The notes beneath the pieces are model-generated. The model searched no databases and was not told the origin of the DNA. It worked only from the letters and a program-made list of their open reading frames with translations. Both the position numbers and the translations under genes were made by a program. From Aquatica leii (Eukaryota; Arthropoda; Insecta; Coleoptera; Lampyridae), in assembly GCA_035610365.1 (NCBI GenBank), contig CM069437.1, forward strand, positions 57,808,093-57,872,092: a stretch of 64,000 nt of DNA, in the 5' to 3' direction. Shown here in pieces: positions 11,501 to 23,612 of the stretch. Each line of letters begins with the position of its first letter. The first letter of the stretch is position 1.

Positions 11501-13712
11501 CAACGGACATGTGGCCCAAGTCTCGATACTCAGACATAAATTGTTGATACGCGGCATAGCGGGAAGGATCTCGAATCAAACGCTTTTCTAATTTTAAAAA
11601 AGCTGTGTACGATGACTTTGAATTCGCAGCTACTTTGACAGCGTTGGGTTTTAGAGGTAGAGCTACGACATATCGACCTTCGGAGGTTCGAGCATGAGTA
11701 TCGCAAAACAGGCGTTCGCACCATTCGTCATCAGGGTTACGGATCTTTACCACAGGCACCTCTTCGACTTCCCAGAACTTAACAAGGAAGTCTGTAGGAT
11801 TGGACTGAAGAGTTAGAAGAGAGACAGCCGAAGAAGTTAACGAACCCAGACTTACAGGACCTACAATAACGTCGCCAAATATAGTAGGAAAAATTGAAGG
11901 ATTACCTTTAATAATAGAGAAACCCTCTCGAATGACTGTAGAAAATAGATCAGCTCCGATAAGCATTTCTATCTTACCAGGTACATGAAAATATTTATCT
12001 ACTAGTTGACGATGTTTTAGACTAGAGTAGACTTGTTCAGAAATACGAGCCGAAGGGAGGTTTTGAGATATTGAAGAAAGTACGTACGGAGTAGCTGTGA
12101 TAATTTCGGAAGAGTAACGAGATTTTATTACACAGTCAACAGTACCAAGAGTGCGGGAGCCCATTTGTCCAATTCCCGAAATCTGTAACTGAGAAGGGCT
12201 GGGAGTTAGACCTAAACCTTTAACCATTGCGTTAGTGATCGCAGAGACTTGCGAACCAGGATCCAGAACTGCTCTAACAGGGCGAAACTCACCGCAACTA
12301 TCTCGGAGCAAAGCTTGAATTGTACCTAGGAGAACCGTATGATTAGAATGAGTAGGCGGAAGGCAACACGACATTGTTTGAGCAGCTGTAAGATTACTTG
12401 AGGAAGTCGCCGCTTTCGAAAGTACAGGGTTAGAATTATCTTCCTTATCCAAATGCAGTAATGAATGATGTTTACAACTGCCACAATGCACACACGATCG
12501 TTCCGATTTACAATCTGTTATTAAATGAGTTTCGAGACAATTAAAACAACGCGTGTGGTTACGCATGGCTTTGTCTCTTTCATCTATGGACATTCGTTGG
12601 AATTCTGGACACCAAGTAATACTGTGGTCAGATTTACATACAGGGCATCGCTTAGATGATGAAAAAGAACGATTGTAAGCAGAATTTGCTTTATTAGGTT
12701 TAAATGACGAAGCGACTAAATGCGGTTTGGAAGTTAAAGCAACCTCCTTTTCTCGAAGAGGAACTGAAGCAGTGGCTATAAGGACTTTTGGTTTGACCTT
12801 GGCCAAAGAACGTGATTTGGATTCAGCTGCAGATAGTTCGAGACTACGCACTTGTCGATTGATGAACTCAATAAGTTCCTTATAAGTAGGAAAATCATCA
12901 TTTTGTCGCCGAGATTCAAATTCACGAGAGGTAGATGGATCCAAATTACGCATAGCTAAATAAAAGAGAATGAATTCAAAGTGATTTTGAATGGAAAGTG
13001 CTGCTAAAGCACTGGCTGCATTTTGGTGTACTTGAAGATATGATCTAAGACTTTCTTGAGTAGGTGAAAGAAGAGGCTTAAAATTCAGAATGCTATCTAA
13101 GTACATTCCGGCTAAACGCCTATCGTTTTGGTAACGATCTTTTAATGCTTGATAAGCAATTTCATAATTTGCCTCGGTTAATGGAAAGCTAGCAATAACG
13201 GATTCTGCTTCCCCAGCAAGAGACGTTTTCAAATAATGAAATTTAGCGAGAGACGTTAAACTTTTATTGTTATGTACTAATGAATCAAAAAGACCGATAA
13301 AATTTGTCCATGTCGCAATTTTTCCATCGAAATGCGGAATTATAATTTTCGGAAGGAAACCTTGAAGTGGGTCAGAAGAAGAACTGCATGATTGTTGTGA
13401 TGCTCCGCTATCAGTGTCAGCACTTTGAAGTTTAGCAAATATGGTCCGAATCGAGTAAACTAAATCTCTAAAGCTTTTTTGTATTTGATCGGTAGGAACC
13501 TGATCTTTCTTAGCCAGACCGGTGTTTTTAATTAATATTTGGCGCTGAACTTCTCGAAAATTGGATTCGCAAATTAGCAATTCGTCGAGCATAAATAGAT
13601 GAAATTTCGCATCTTTTTTGGAAATATTAAAACAGCGATCAGCGATATCAGTGACGTCGGCAAAGACCTGTGACCTCGTTACCACCAGGACATTCAAATC
13701 ACTTTCGGACAT
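8549..13712 (-). pseudogene. BEL/Pao gag-pol coding region (fossil)
   Basis: Parts in order from the right: gag with a DUF1759-like core and zinc-knuckle-like Cys/His groups; a retropepsin-like segment (DUF1758 type); reverse transcriptase with RVVFNGSSSLYG and YVDD; RNase H; an HHCC-type zinc finger; an integrase core with TGVDYAGPF and SDCGRNF; and a C-terminal domain (GDVVLVQDSN) typical of Pao integrases. Most of the length of a normal BEL polyprotein is represented. It reads as a fossil that cannot make a complete product. Confidence 0.9.
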
Positions 13713-13888
13713 TATTTGTGATATGAAATAACTTAGTACGAATAATGCAAATAACGGAAAATCCCGTATTAAAATCGGCGTAAATTCTTAAATAAATGCT
13801 TATCGCGTGATATCGTTATGAACTTGAAAAATTGAAAGGAATGTAACAGAAACGGAACTTTTAAATATCCGGTTCGAAAAGGACCAAA

Positions 13889-14383
13889 TGTTTCGGCCAC
13901 ACGGAAGTCGAGCAGCGGACTGTATTTAATGTCAAAGAAAGGAGAGGACTTCCGGTAGCAACCCACCGTAATTATCAGTAAACGAAATTGCGAATTACTT
14001 ACGTTAAGTTTCTGGTTCTTCTGAAAAATCGGGAGCGCACAACCACCCAAACCCGTAATAAATCAAGGCCTCGACTCACCCAGAAATGAGCGATTGCTCG
14101 ACTTACCCTGATCTTAATTCCCTGGTTGGTGGAGATAAGTCTTTAGCACGCACAAAAGGGCGCACGGTTTAAGCACTAAACATTACAATTAACATTTAAG
14201 AAAAATTAACGAAATAGAATTCGAGAAAGGAGACGTAATAATCGGTTTAAAACTAAGTAACGTACTGTCGTATTTATCAAAAACTTGCATTTACAATGAA
14301 ACTTAAAAGAGGGGACAGCAAGTCACAAAACCAAAAATGCAACGCGAGGATAACGACTTAAAAAGAAAACGCTCGCGCTAACA
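13889..14383 (-). repeat. BEL/Pao LTR, 5' copy (right)
   Basis: 495 bp with the same ends as the left copy. It is followed at once by ATAAT (14384-14388), the right-hand target duplication. Confidence 0.92.
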
Positions 14384-14388
14384 ATAAT

Positions 14389-16432
14389 AATATCCATTTA
14401 AACTGTTTTAAAAACATTTCTTAATTTTATTGTCACTAGCTTTGCGTTTACAATATTAATTCACGTTCTTCAAAAACATGTTTTTGTAAGTTAATTAACG
14501 AAATAACAAAAAAAATTATTATTATTATTGTTACTTTGTATAATTTTATACAATAGGACAATGCCTTTGCAAAAACCGTTTCAACCTTGACAACAAAAGT
14601 CGGCAAATAGAAGTTTGTTATGGCGATACAATACGTGCTCTTACTTTAATCTTGCGTGACAGTAATTTAACAAAACAACATTCATCAGAATCAGTATCCC
14701 GCCGCGTTTACGTCTCTCATCTTTCCGATTTCCCTCTATTTCCCAGTACTTTCCGGGCAGGAAGTATGAAGTGGAAATGGAGGGTCGGTATGATGAAAAT
14801 GAGAGTTTGTAGACGAGAGACGACGGTGTTAAAATATTAAAGTGTCCCCAGTGTAGACATCACTTAAATTAAGATTTTGCAGTCGCCTTTTATTTCTTTT
14901 ATATATAAGTTTTAACGTTATGAGAAAAATGTTTGTTGTTTTCGGGAAGCGTTCCAAGTCAATTCCGTAACAGCGAATTTTAACCGATAAGAGAATTAGA
15001 AAAGTAAAGTTGTATTAGTTTTGGGCGAAGCTTACTAAGGGTTAGTCTGAATGCCACGAGGGGTCGTTGATGTCGCGATTCAGATTTATGAAGCTATTTC
15101 CCATGTAATGAAACACGGTGTGCCACGCCGGTGATTACATCCTAATGAGAATGCACTTCGATTTTTGATATCGCCGAACTTTGATACTAAAAGTTCCCGT
15201 TCGCAGGGATACCTTGCAAAAACTGCAATTAGTTACATTTGATTAACTTTCCGAGTAATTAAGAGGAAACTTTTGTATGAAAATGCGCATTCACTATCTT
15301 TTAATTTAAGAGTCTTCATATAATGAATTAAAAAAATAATCCTTTCACGGAATATTAAATCATTGCCATATCATATTTTTATTTTTAGTTGCGTATTCAG
15401 CTTACTGGGCACTTTTTTACAATGTGAACAGCAAACTACATGTGTAGTATACACGGTGCTTGTTAATTTTTACATGTAATTTATGTAAGTTTACATTTTG
15501 CATGCGCCTCAGTCATCATGAAAATTGTTCTTGCCTTTTTTTATGTATGTTATGTATCAAACATGAAAATAAAACCGTCACTATAAGTGAAAAAATATGA
15601 ATATAAATATTCATAATCCTGAGAAATAAATAAGGATTTGTTATTATTCGGCAGAATACAGCTGACAAATCTTTAAAAAGGACATACATACATAATGACT
15701 TCAATATGTAAATTCAAAAATTCACTTCAAGATAAACCCTTACAACAGGTAATCGAAGTTCCTTTTTTCGCAGTTCTTCAATGTACATTACTTCGTTTTC
15801 ACTTCTGCCGTATTCCATCTGTGGTGTGTTACGATTATACTTACGTTCGCATTAGTTCTGAATTTTTTACTTATAGAATTGTCTACAGTTTTAACTGGAT
15901 ATACTTCACTTTCTAACAAATAAAAACAACTGTTGTAGATAATTGGCGATGGCAACTCTACGATTGTTGAAGATACAGCAGTATACAAAATATGTTCAGC
16001 CGTAAATAAATTAGTATTTTTTGTAGATTATAAAGTCAGAGATTTTAGGCGTCACATTATTTTTACCAGCCACAAACAGAAACGAAAGGAAAGAATTAAG
16101 TTAACTCGATATAAGAATCAGATATGGGTATTTATTTTTGGTATAATCGTGATAACAAAATAAGCCAAAAATTAATAAATCTTACCACAGTCAAAATAAT
16201 CTTTGAATCGCAACACATATTTATAGAAAATAAAAATAGTTTACGTCAAGCAATACATACACTAACTTCACTTTAAAGTTAAATTGAATTAGTTCGCAAA
16301 ACAATTTGTCATATTTGTGGCAGAACTCTTAGGTTCGACTTACGACGATACAATAGAATCAAACAAAGTGGCGGAGGTACTTACATCAAAGTTTCTTCGG
16401 CTAGATCTAGCCTATGAGTTAACCTAAAACTA
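14389..16432. other. No recognised gene
   Basis: Mostly AT-rich. A more GC-rich patch at about 15030-15250 and another at 16310-16420 could be old repeat or exon sequence, but neither gives a recognisable protein. The ORFs at 14652-14840, 15516-15704 and 15695-15988 are short and unsupported. Confidence 0.45.
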
Positions 16433-16442
16433 AAATAATAAG
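16433..16442. repeat. 10-bp target duplication of PLE family C, left
   Basis: AAATAATAAG here is repeated at 19890-19899. The pair brackets the whole inverted-plus-direct PLE, so the composite was inserted as one unit. PLE target duplications vary in length. Confidence 0.65.
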
Positions 16443-17432
16443 TTTATTTTTTATATAATAAGGAGGTTATAGCTGTTTTTTTTTAAATGTATTTTTAACT
16501 AATACTATTTTTGAAGATTTTTTATTTACATAATGTAAAACAGCATTTTTGTTAAAAAAAACACTTTTTTATTTTTAAATATTTTTTGGTGACGTTTTGC
16601 CGGCATGTAAGCTTTTTCAAACCATTTGATTATACATTGTTTTGCTATAAATATCTTAAGATTAACATCTGTTATAGTTGTAAAATTTTTGATTAAATTA
16701 AATGAACTATTTTATATTTAAAATTGACAAGATTATATTTGTTTAAATGATGATTGTCAAATTGGATTAATTATTAATATTGAAGGTTAATTACTTACCA
16801 AAATTTTATTATATTGTGTTTGTCATTTAATTAAAATTTTATTTTTATAAATATTTTTATTGTTTAGTTTTGGGTGTAATAATTAGCATCTTCTTACTTT
16901 AATTATAAATAACATAGTTGAATATAAATTTTAAAGTTCTTAATGTTTCTTTATTGAAAAATTTTGTCAAAAGTATTTATTGTGTTTTCTCGTATCTGCA
17001 GATATGTGTATAAAGTAATGTACAATTTATTGCGCATGCATTGAGCGTTGTTTTCTATTTGAAAATTAAATTAAATATTTGGGAATAAAATTTTGATTTT
17101 GAAAGGAAGTAAATATTTATTTTGTGAATGTATTAATAATTTATTAGCTTGTAATAGATTTTACTCAAATTTTGTATGTCGTTGCGGTAATTTATTGAGT
17201 TTTTATTGCGTTTTATTTCTATCATTTCTAGAATTGATCTTTTGAAATAGTTTTTTTCGAAATGTAATATTTTTGGATGTAGATAATTGAAATTATGGAG
17301 ATTTTTTATGGAATGTTTAGTTAGAGCTGTTTTTGTTTTGTCCTGATTTAAATGTTGGTTTTTGATACTGTTTTTGTGTTGTTGTATTCTGTTTTTTAGT
17401 AGTTGTTTTGTTTGTCCTATGTAGATTGCTGA
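16443..17432 (-). repeat. Inverted 3' half of PLE family C
   Basis: The reverse complement contains the endonuclease start (SAIYIGQTKQLLKNRIQQH, decayed downstream), 3' non-coding sequence and the terminal repeat, matching the right half of the element in order. Confidence 0.8.
16591..16621 (-). ncRNA. Hammerhead-like motif, family C, inverted arm
   Basis: It reads TTGAAAAAGC, a small stem II, then CAAAACGTC. Compared with CUGANGA...GAAACGUC, the first C, the core G and the G of GAAA are changed. Confidence 0.35.
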
Positions 17433-17645
17433 ACCAAATATTTATAGCAGAACAATGTATAATCAATTAGTTTGAAAAAGCTTACATCCTAGGCGAAACG
17501 TCACCAAAAACTATTTTAAAATAAAAAATTGGGTTTTTAACAAAAATGCTGTTTTACATATATAAATAAAAAATCTTCAAAAATAATATTAATTAAAAAT
17601 AATTTAAAAAAAATTAGCTAAAACCTCCTTATTATATAAAAAATA
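17433..17645 (+). repeat. PLE family C 5' terminal repeat
   Basis: It aligns with about 19715-19889 in the same orientation, and with 16443-16640 inverted. It contains TTGAAAAAGC, stem II GCTT/AGGC, and GAAACGTC at about 17471-17502, a hammerhead-like motif whose GAAA and GTC parts are intact but whose first core block is not standard. Confidence 0.7.
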
Positions 17646-17682
17646 AACTACACAATCGTATTGAAGATCGATTGCACTCAAG

Positions 17683-19250
17683 ATGGAAAACATTAAAAAT
17701 TCGGAAAACAATCAAATTAATAACTTTAATCAGCTCCACCAAATATGTGAATACATTCTACACACGCAAGGATTCATGAAATTAACAATAGTAAAAAAAT
17801 TTGTGAAAATAAACGACAAAATTATAAGGGTAAGTGCCAAATTGGATTATCTTTTAACATGTAAAAAAAATCAATCTTACCAAATAAGATAAATCATTCA
17901 AAATTTAAACATATACAGTTTTTTAACTCTTCAAACAATAACGTTTTTAACATAGTTAAAAATAAATTCTACCATAAAATATTATCTTTATTAATCAAAG
18001 ATTCATTTATACATTAAAAACTTTCTAAAACAACAAATTATTAAATATAAAAATCTTATTGAAAAATTATTACATCTTAAACTAATAATTAAATTGCTAA
18101 CAATTAAAATAACACAAAATTTTAAATTAAAAATGAGAATACAAAAAACACACACCAAAAAAATTCAAAAATTAACCAAAAAAACTAAGTTGTCTTCAAA
18201 CACCAACCAAGCTCAACATAATACAAACATACACCAAATAAATAACTGGATTTACAATCTAACAAAAATTAATATACCTGGAACTGTAACTAACGTAATT
18301 AAATATGGACCAAAATTTAACTTACCTATAAACACACAAAACAAAATACCTATACAACACATAATCACAAATATAGAAACAGGAATCCAAAACCAAAATC
18401 AAGACACACAAAATAATATTCGTACAGAAATTACTAATACTCTCATACAACATAAAAGATTTGAAACAAACTCACATATTTCAACAGATTACTTACAAAC
18501 AATTATTCACAAAAAATTATACAAAAACTTACTTTCAAAATTTAACAACATTCACCTACTACTAAAATTCACTTATGAAACAGAAAAAAACAAATAAATA
18601 AACGTTAGATTTAACTTTCATACACAACAATGACGGCAAAATATACACCAACTGGTACAGAAAAAAGACAAAAACAGACCGTTACATACATTACAACTCA
18701 TGCACACCTAAATCATACAAAAAAGCAGTTATATATGGACTAGTCGATCGTGCAATAACTTATTATCAAAAAAATTCCATTCACAAAACTTTATAAAAAT
18801 CAAAAAAATACTCATTAATAATAATTATCCAATAGAATTTATTAACAAAAACACTTATATTTAAAAAAACATATCTTCAGTAAACTAAAAGACCGTACAG
18901 AAACAATTTACAAATCAAACTTAATGTACGAATTATCTTGCCAAAATTGTTCAGCAATCTACATAGGACAAACAAAACAACTACTAAAAAACAGAATACA
19001 ACAACACAAAAACAGTATCAAAAACCAACATTTAAATCAGGACAAAACAAAAACAGCTCTAACTGAACATTCCATAAAAAATCTCCATAGTTTCAATTAT
19101 CTACATCCAAAAATATTACATTTCGAAAAAAACTATTTCAAAAGATCAATTCTAGAAATGATAAAAATAAAACGCAATAAAAACTCAATAAATTACCGCA
19201 ACAACATACAAAATTTTAGTAAAATCTATTACAAACTAATAAATTATTAA
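17683..19250 (+). pseudogene. PLE family C protein remnant, polymerase core deleted
   Basis: The N-terminal part (18094-18597) has NLTKINIPG and KYGPKFNLPI, the conserved PLE N-terminal signature, preceded by a short ORF at 17683-17892. Just after 18597 the sequence jumps to a segment reading LDLTFIHNNDGKIYTNWYRK, which lies C-terminal to the polymerase active site, so the finger and palm domains are missing. The GIY-YIG endonuclease (18924-19250) is well preserved: YELSC-x-x-C, AIYIGQTKQ, KNRIQQH, then ALTEHSI and FEKNYFKRSILEMI. The endonuclease ORF runs to its own stop. Confidence 0.8.
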
Positions 19251-19689
19251 TACATTCACAAAATAAATATTTACTTCCTTTCAAAATCAAAATTTTATTC
19301 CCAAATATTTAATTTAATCTTCAAATAGAAAACAACACACAATGCATGCGCAATAAATTGTACATTACTTTATACACATATCTGCAGATACGAGAAAACA
19401 CAATAAATACTTTTGACAAAATTTTTCAATAAAGCAATATTAAAAACTTTAAAATTTATATTCAACTATGTTATTTATAATTAAAGTAAAAAGATGCTAA
19501 TTATTATACCCAAAACTAAGCAATAAAAATATTTATAAAAATAAAATTTTAATTAAATGACAAACACAATATTATACAATTTTGGTAAGTAATTCACTTT
19601 CATTATTAATAATTAATCCAATTTGACACTCATCATTTAAACAAATATAATCTTGTTATTATTAAATATAAAATACTTCATTTAATTTA

Positions 19690-19889
19690 ATGAAAAATTT
19701 TACAAGTATAACAGATGTTAATCTTAAGATATTTATGGCAGAACAATGTATAATCAAATGGTTTAAAAAAGCTTACATGCTAGGCGAAACGTCACCAAAA
19801 AATATTTTAAAATAAAAAAAATGTTTTTTTTAACAAATATGCTGTTTTACATATATAAATAAAAAATCTTCAAAAATAATATTAATCTC
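19690..19889 (+). repeat. PLE family C 3' terminal repeat
   Basis: A direct copy of 17433-17645. The hammerhead-like motif lies at 19771-19793 (AAGCTTACATGC, AGGC, GAAACGTC); the first core block reads TTAAAAAA. Confidence 0.7.
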
Positions 19890-19899
19890 AAATAATAAG

Positions 19900-22597
19900 A
19901 TTTGAGGCACAAATACAATTAAATTTAAAACAAAAAATAACAGTTCTTTAGTACAAGTAATATACTAAGGTTTTCAGTAATGTCTACTGAAAGTGATGGT
20001 TACAATCGACGTGGAATACGGCTATTTATACTCAATATCATGCTAAAAATTAAATATATAGAATATGTAGAAACCAAACGTTATAGTATTCATGAACAAC
20101 ATTGCCGTTGTCTTATTTTCAGCAGTATTTAGATTGTTCTCTAGAGTTTTAATTTAATTCAATGTAAATTAGGTAGAAGAATGAGCACACAAAAAAATTG
20201 AACAATTTTACGAGTCTGAGAAACTAATGAAGAAGAGAGTTCTGAAACAGGTTTTTCTGATGTCGACGTTAAAGTTTTAAATTTCTTTTATTTGTTTGTA
20301 CATTTTGTAAAATAAACTATACCTGTCAACTTGTTCTTTTAGAAGCACAAGCAAAACACTATAAAGTCGCAAGCTTGTGTATGACGGCAGTTCAACAATT
20401 TTTGCCAAGAAAAGAAATACAATAATAAAACACTTGAAAAACCAAATAATCACATTTTGAAAAACTAAACCAATGCCATTTAAGAACAAAAAAGTTTATT
20501 CATTTATTTTAAAACTATTATTTTATTTTACTTTCCAAAATTCTTTCTAAATTGTATTTAGGATCGTATCATTTTATAATACATTATAAAACATTTTTGT
20601 CCCAAAATTCAAAACGTTTACTGATTTTGAAGAAACAAATTTGTAGTATTTAAAAAACAGTTTTGTATTACTAAGGATATTCAATAAAACTTGTGATTTT
20701 GGCATAATTGTTTGAATTTGTTTTTTACATAATCAACTATACAAAAAAAACTTCATACAAGCTCTACAGAACAAATTTTATAAATATTTTTCTGTAATCT
20801 GTGGTGTTATTATGTTAAAAATATAATTTTACCCTCTCGGTGCATATAATTTACATCGTTCATTTTAAATTTATTTGGTAGCATTAGAGTTTTTTTTTAG
20901 TTGTTTTACGCGTTTGACAATTTACTGCCAAGACGCACAAAACCAAATGTTCGGCAAAATGTTTCGTCCCATCGTTTTAAATGAACAATTAGATGTAAAA
21001 TCAATTAATGCGAATAGGAAGAATCACTGAGGTATGATGCATCTATGTGTATTTTGGTTAATTTTAATTTTTGTTCTTTGTTTGTAGCATTAATGATACC
21101 ATGCTGATGGTAACGCGGATTCTACCTCGTGCATTAAACACGTTATGTGCACATGTAGTGTTTATTCCTAATTATAGCTATATTATTGTGGGATCGAACT
21201 GCGCAGACCAATTTTTTTTGGATAATTATTGTTGACTTCTGACATCTGTTATGTACTTGAAAAATTGAATAAAACGTCACTAATAAGATTCGCTGTGTAA
21301 TCCGATAAATAACTTGTGTCTACAACTATATTTAGTCTGACTTCTACGAAGTAATGTAAAGTTCGACGCATTACATTTTTGAATTTCAGGAACACATTTG
21401 TGTTACACGTATTGTATTTTTAATACAATTACATTCTTTTTTAGCTTTTAAGGATTTTGTTTTACGAGTCTTCCTAGTTCTAGTAACGGCGCCAAGAGAT
21501 TGTAAGTATTCTTATTTACTATTATTACTTGATTTTGTTATTGTTGGTTTGCTTACTGTCATTTTGTACCGGGTGTTATCATAAATAACGATTTTTTGTG
21601 TAATTTTTAATATGCGACAATCACTTTTGTAGGTGATTCTATTGACTATACGTATCCTTAAAGGCATTACGCTGTGGTAACGTAATAACATTTTTATAGT
21701 GATTTTGCTAAAAATTATTTTGTGGTGCAGTATACTGCCTATATTGGCCTGTTAAAATCTATTAATGATGATTGTGATATTAGGATTCTGTAATAGTCAT
21801 CGGTATTAAAGTTATTTTTTTCTCTCTTGTTAATTTGCCGTTTTATAATTGCTTTCGTATATCGTTGTGAATTCTTTTAAGTCATGAGTTAACAATGCTT
21901 TCTGTCATTTATCCGGCGAGACGGTTTATTTAGCAAACAATTAAATTTGGCGCCCTTATCAATTTATTAATATACTTTTTATCTTGATCCACATTTCTTT
22001 GAAGAGGTGAGCTAGCCCAAAAAAGATCCGTACCAACAAGATTTTTGTAACAGTGTTTTTATCAAAGTTTCTACTAATTATGTTAGTTTAATCTCTACTA
22101 AGACCAAAAAAACGTTTTTAAACAGGTCATTTTTTCAGTTTAACTCTTTCTAAACGTAAAACTGTTTTTTAACTTATTTAGCAAAAATATTTCAATTTTG
22201 TTTACAATATTATTTTGTATTCTTACAAAATAATTACTAGTCGCGTCAAGAAAATTACTTTTTAGGTCGCGATGTATCTCACAGATAAATTTATTGTCTT
22301 TCCAAGAAAATGGTTGCAAGAAAACTTTATTAGGGTTATGTTGTCATGAAACTATTTTAGACTGATATGTACACCTTTGTATTGACTTCCTAGCATGCTA
22401 TTTTTTTAAAATTTTTTCCTCGATTTTATTAAGATATAACCAAAATATGGCAAATTGAGCTTATATTGTCATATTGACTAACTCCTCTATTTGACCGCCT
22501 CGATATTGCTTTCCCTTTTAGTGAATCACTTTAACTTATAAATTAATTATCTAATGAACTGTTGATGTTAAAAAAATAAACTATTTCAATAAATTGT
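19900..22597. other. AT-rich stretch with no recognised gene
   Basis: No ORF of note. A GTAAGTATTC site at about 21500 follows a short GC-richer patch and looks like a splice donor, but no matching exon could be read. Confidence 0.45.
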
Positions 22598-23612
22598 TAG
22601 GAAGAATTAACTCTATAAGAAATTGTAAAAATAATTCGAATCATTTTCATACGTAAAAAATTATATAAGGAAAACTGTTAAAAATGACGGCCACACCCAC
22701 TTCCCGTTTTTTATCAGATCCATTTTTCAATAAAACCGAGAGAATATGAAAATCCAGCTCCATACAAATTTCAAGTAACAATTTTTCTCTATATTTTTTT
22801 GACTTGTTTATATACGGAGTGCTGCATCTTATTTAAATTATCTTTGGATGTACCCACGTTAACTATCGAACCATAAGTCCTAGTAACTTCAAATTTAGTA
22901 TGGAGCTGGTTTTTCATATTCTCTCGGTTTTTTAAAAACTTGGATCTGATAAAAAAACCGGAAATGGGTGTATCCTCCATCTTTAACAGTTTTTCTTATT
23001 TAATTTTGTCCGTATGTAAATTATTTGAATTATTGTTACAGTTTCTCATAGAGTTAACTCTTCTTAACAATTTATTTTTTAATATTAACAGTTTATTAAA
23101 TATTTGATTTATAATTAAAAGTGAATTCCACAATAATCCTAGGTTCGAATCCTGCCTGCGACAATTTTTTTTTCGAAAGAATTCCGTATCTTGCAGGGAA
23201 AGCAAGATAAGTTCAAAAATAACAATTTTCTTCTATATTCTTTTGACTTGTTTATATACGCATCTAACTTAAATTATTTTTAGATGTGCCTACGATAACT
23301 TTGGAACCAAATGTTCTAATAACTTAAAATTTGGTATGGAGCTGGTTTATTATATTCTCTCTGCTTTGTTAAAAATGGGTTTGATAAAAATACCGGAAAT
23401 GGGTGTATCCGCTATTTTTAACAGTTTTTCGTATATAATTTTGTACGTATGTAAATTATTCGAGTTATTTTTACAGTTTCTTATAGATAGAAATTTTTTT
23501 CTAATTTATTTAAAACAACACCAGTGTATCAAATACTTAATTTGTAATTTACAATAAATTCACAAATATAATGTAGTTTCGAATACTGCCTGCGGCAATT
23601 TTTTTTTACTGA
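22598..23612. repeat. Hairpin plus tandem repeat cluster with a tRNA-like B box
   Basis: 22598-22767 and about 22900-23071 are inverted copies of each other (both arms include AGAGAATATGAAAA and CAGCTCCATAC). In addition, about 22780-23175 is repeated in the same orientation at about 23215-23612. The end of the first tandem unit carries GGTTCGAATCC at about 23140-23150, an exact match to the RNA polymerase III B box, followed by TGCCTGCGACA and a T run. The second unit has a decayed version. This could be a tRNA-related SINE or a foldback element; the family is unknown. Confidence 0.6.

Larger units (their letters stand above)
7928..14383 (-). mobile_element. BEL/Pao LTR retrotransposon fossil, nearly full length
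   Basis: An LTR element of about 6.46 kb on the minus strand with two 495-bp LTRs (TG...CA) and a 5-bp target duplication. In element order it has: 5' LTR (13889-14383), a short leader with a possible primer site starting TGG next to the LTR, gag with zinc-knuckle cysteines (CFNCLETHLITDC), an aspartic protease region (AVLDPGSQVSAI), reverse transcriptase with YVDD, RNase H and a DDE integrase with an H2C2 zinc finger, then the 3' LTR (7928-8422). The long gag with a Pao-type protease-RT join is typical of BEL/Pao. The coding region is broken, with about two or three breaks. The LTRs differ at about six positions (1.2%), so the insertion is geologically young. Confidence 0.93.
16443..19889 (+). 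mobile_element. PLE family C, composite insertion
   Basis: Order: an inverted 3' half (16443-17432, reverse complement of about 18952-19889), a direct-orientation terminal repeat (about 17433-17645), coding remnants (17683-19250), then 3' non-coding sequence and a second terminal repeat in the same orientation (about 19690-19889). This matches the known Penelope layout of direct pseudo-LTRs with a truncated inverted copy upstream. The arms are close in sequence, differing by scattered single bases and small gaps. The polymerase core has been deleted from the coding part, so the copy cannot move by itself. Confidence 0.85.

Noticed and set aside
21480-21960. GGCGCC-containing sites that looked like LTR primer sites
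   Set aside because: No paired LTR sequences or coding remnants were found nearby.
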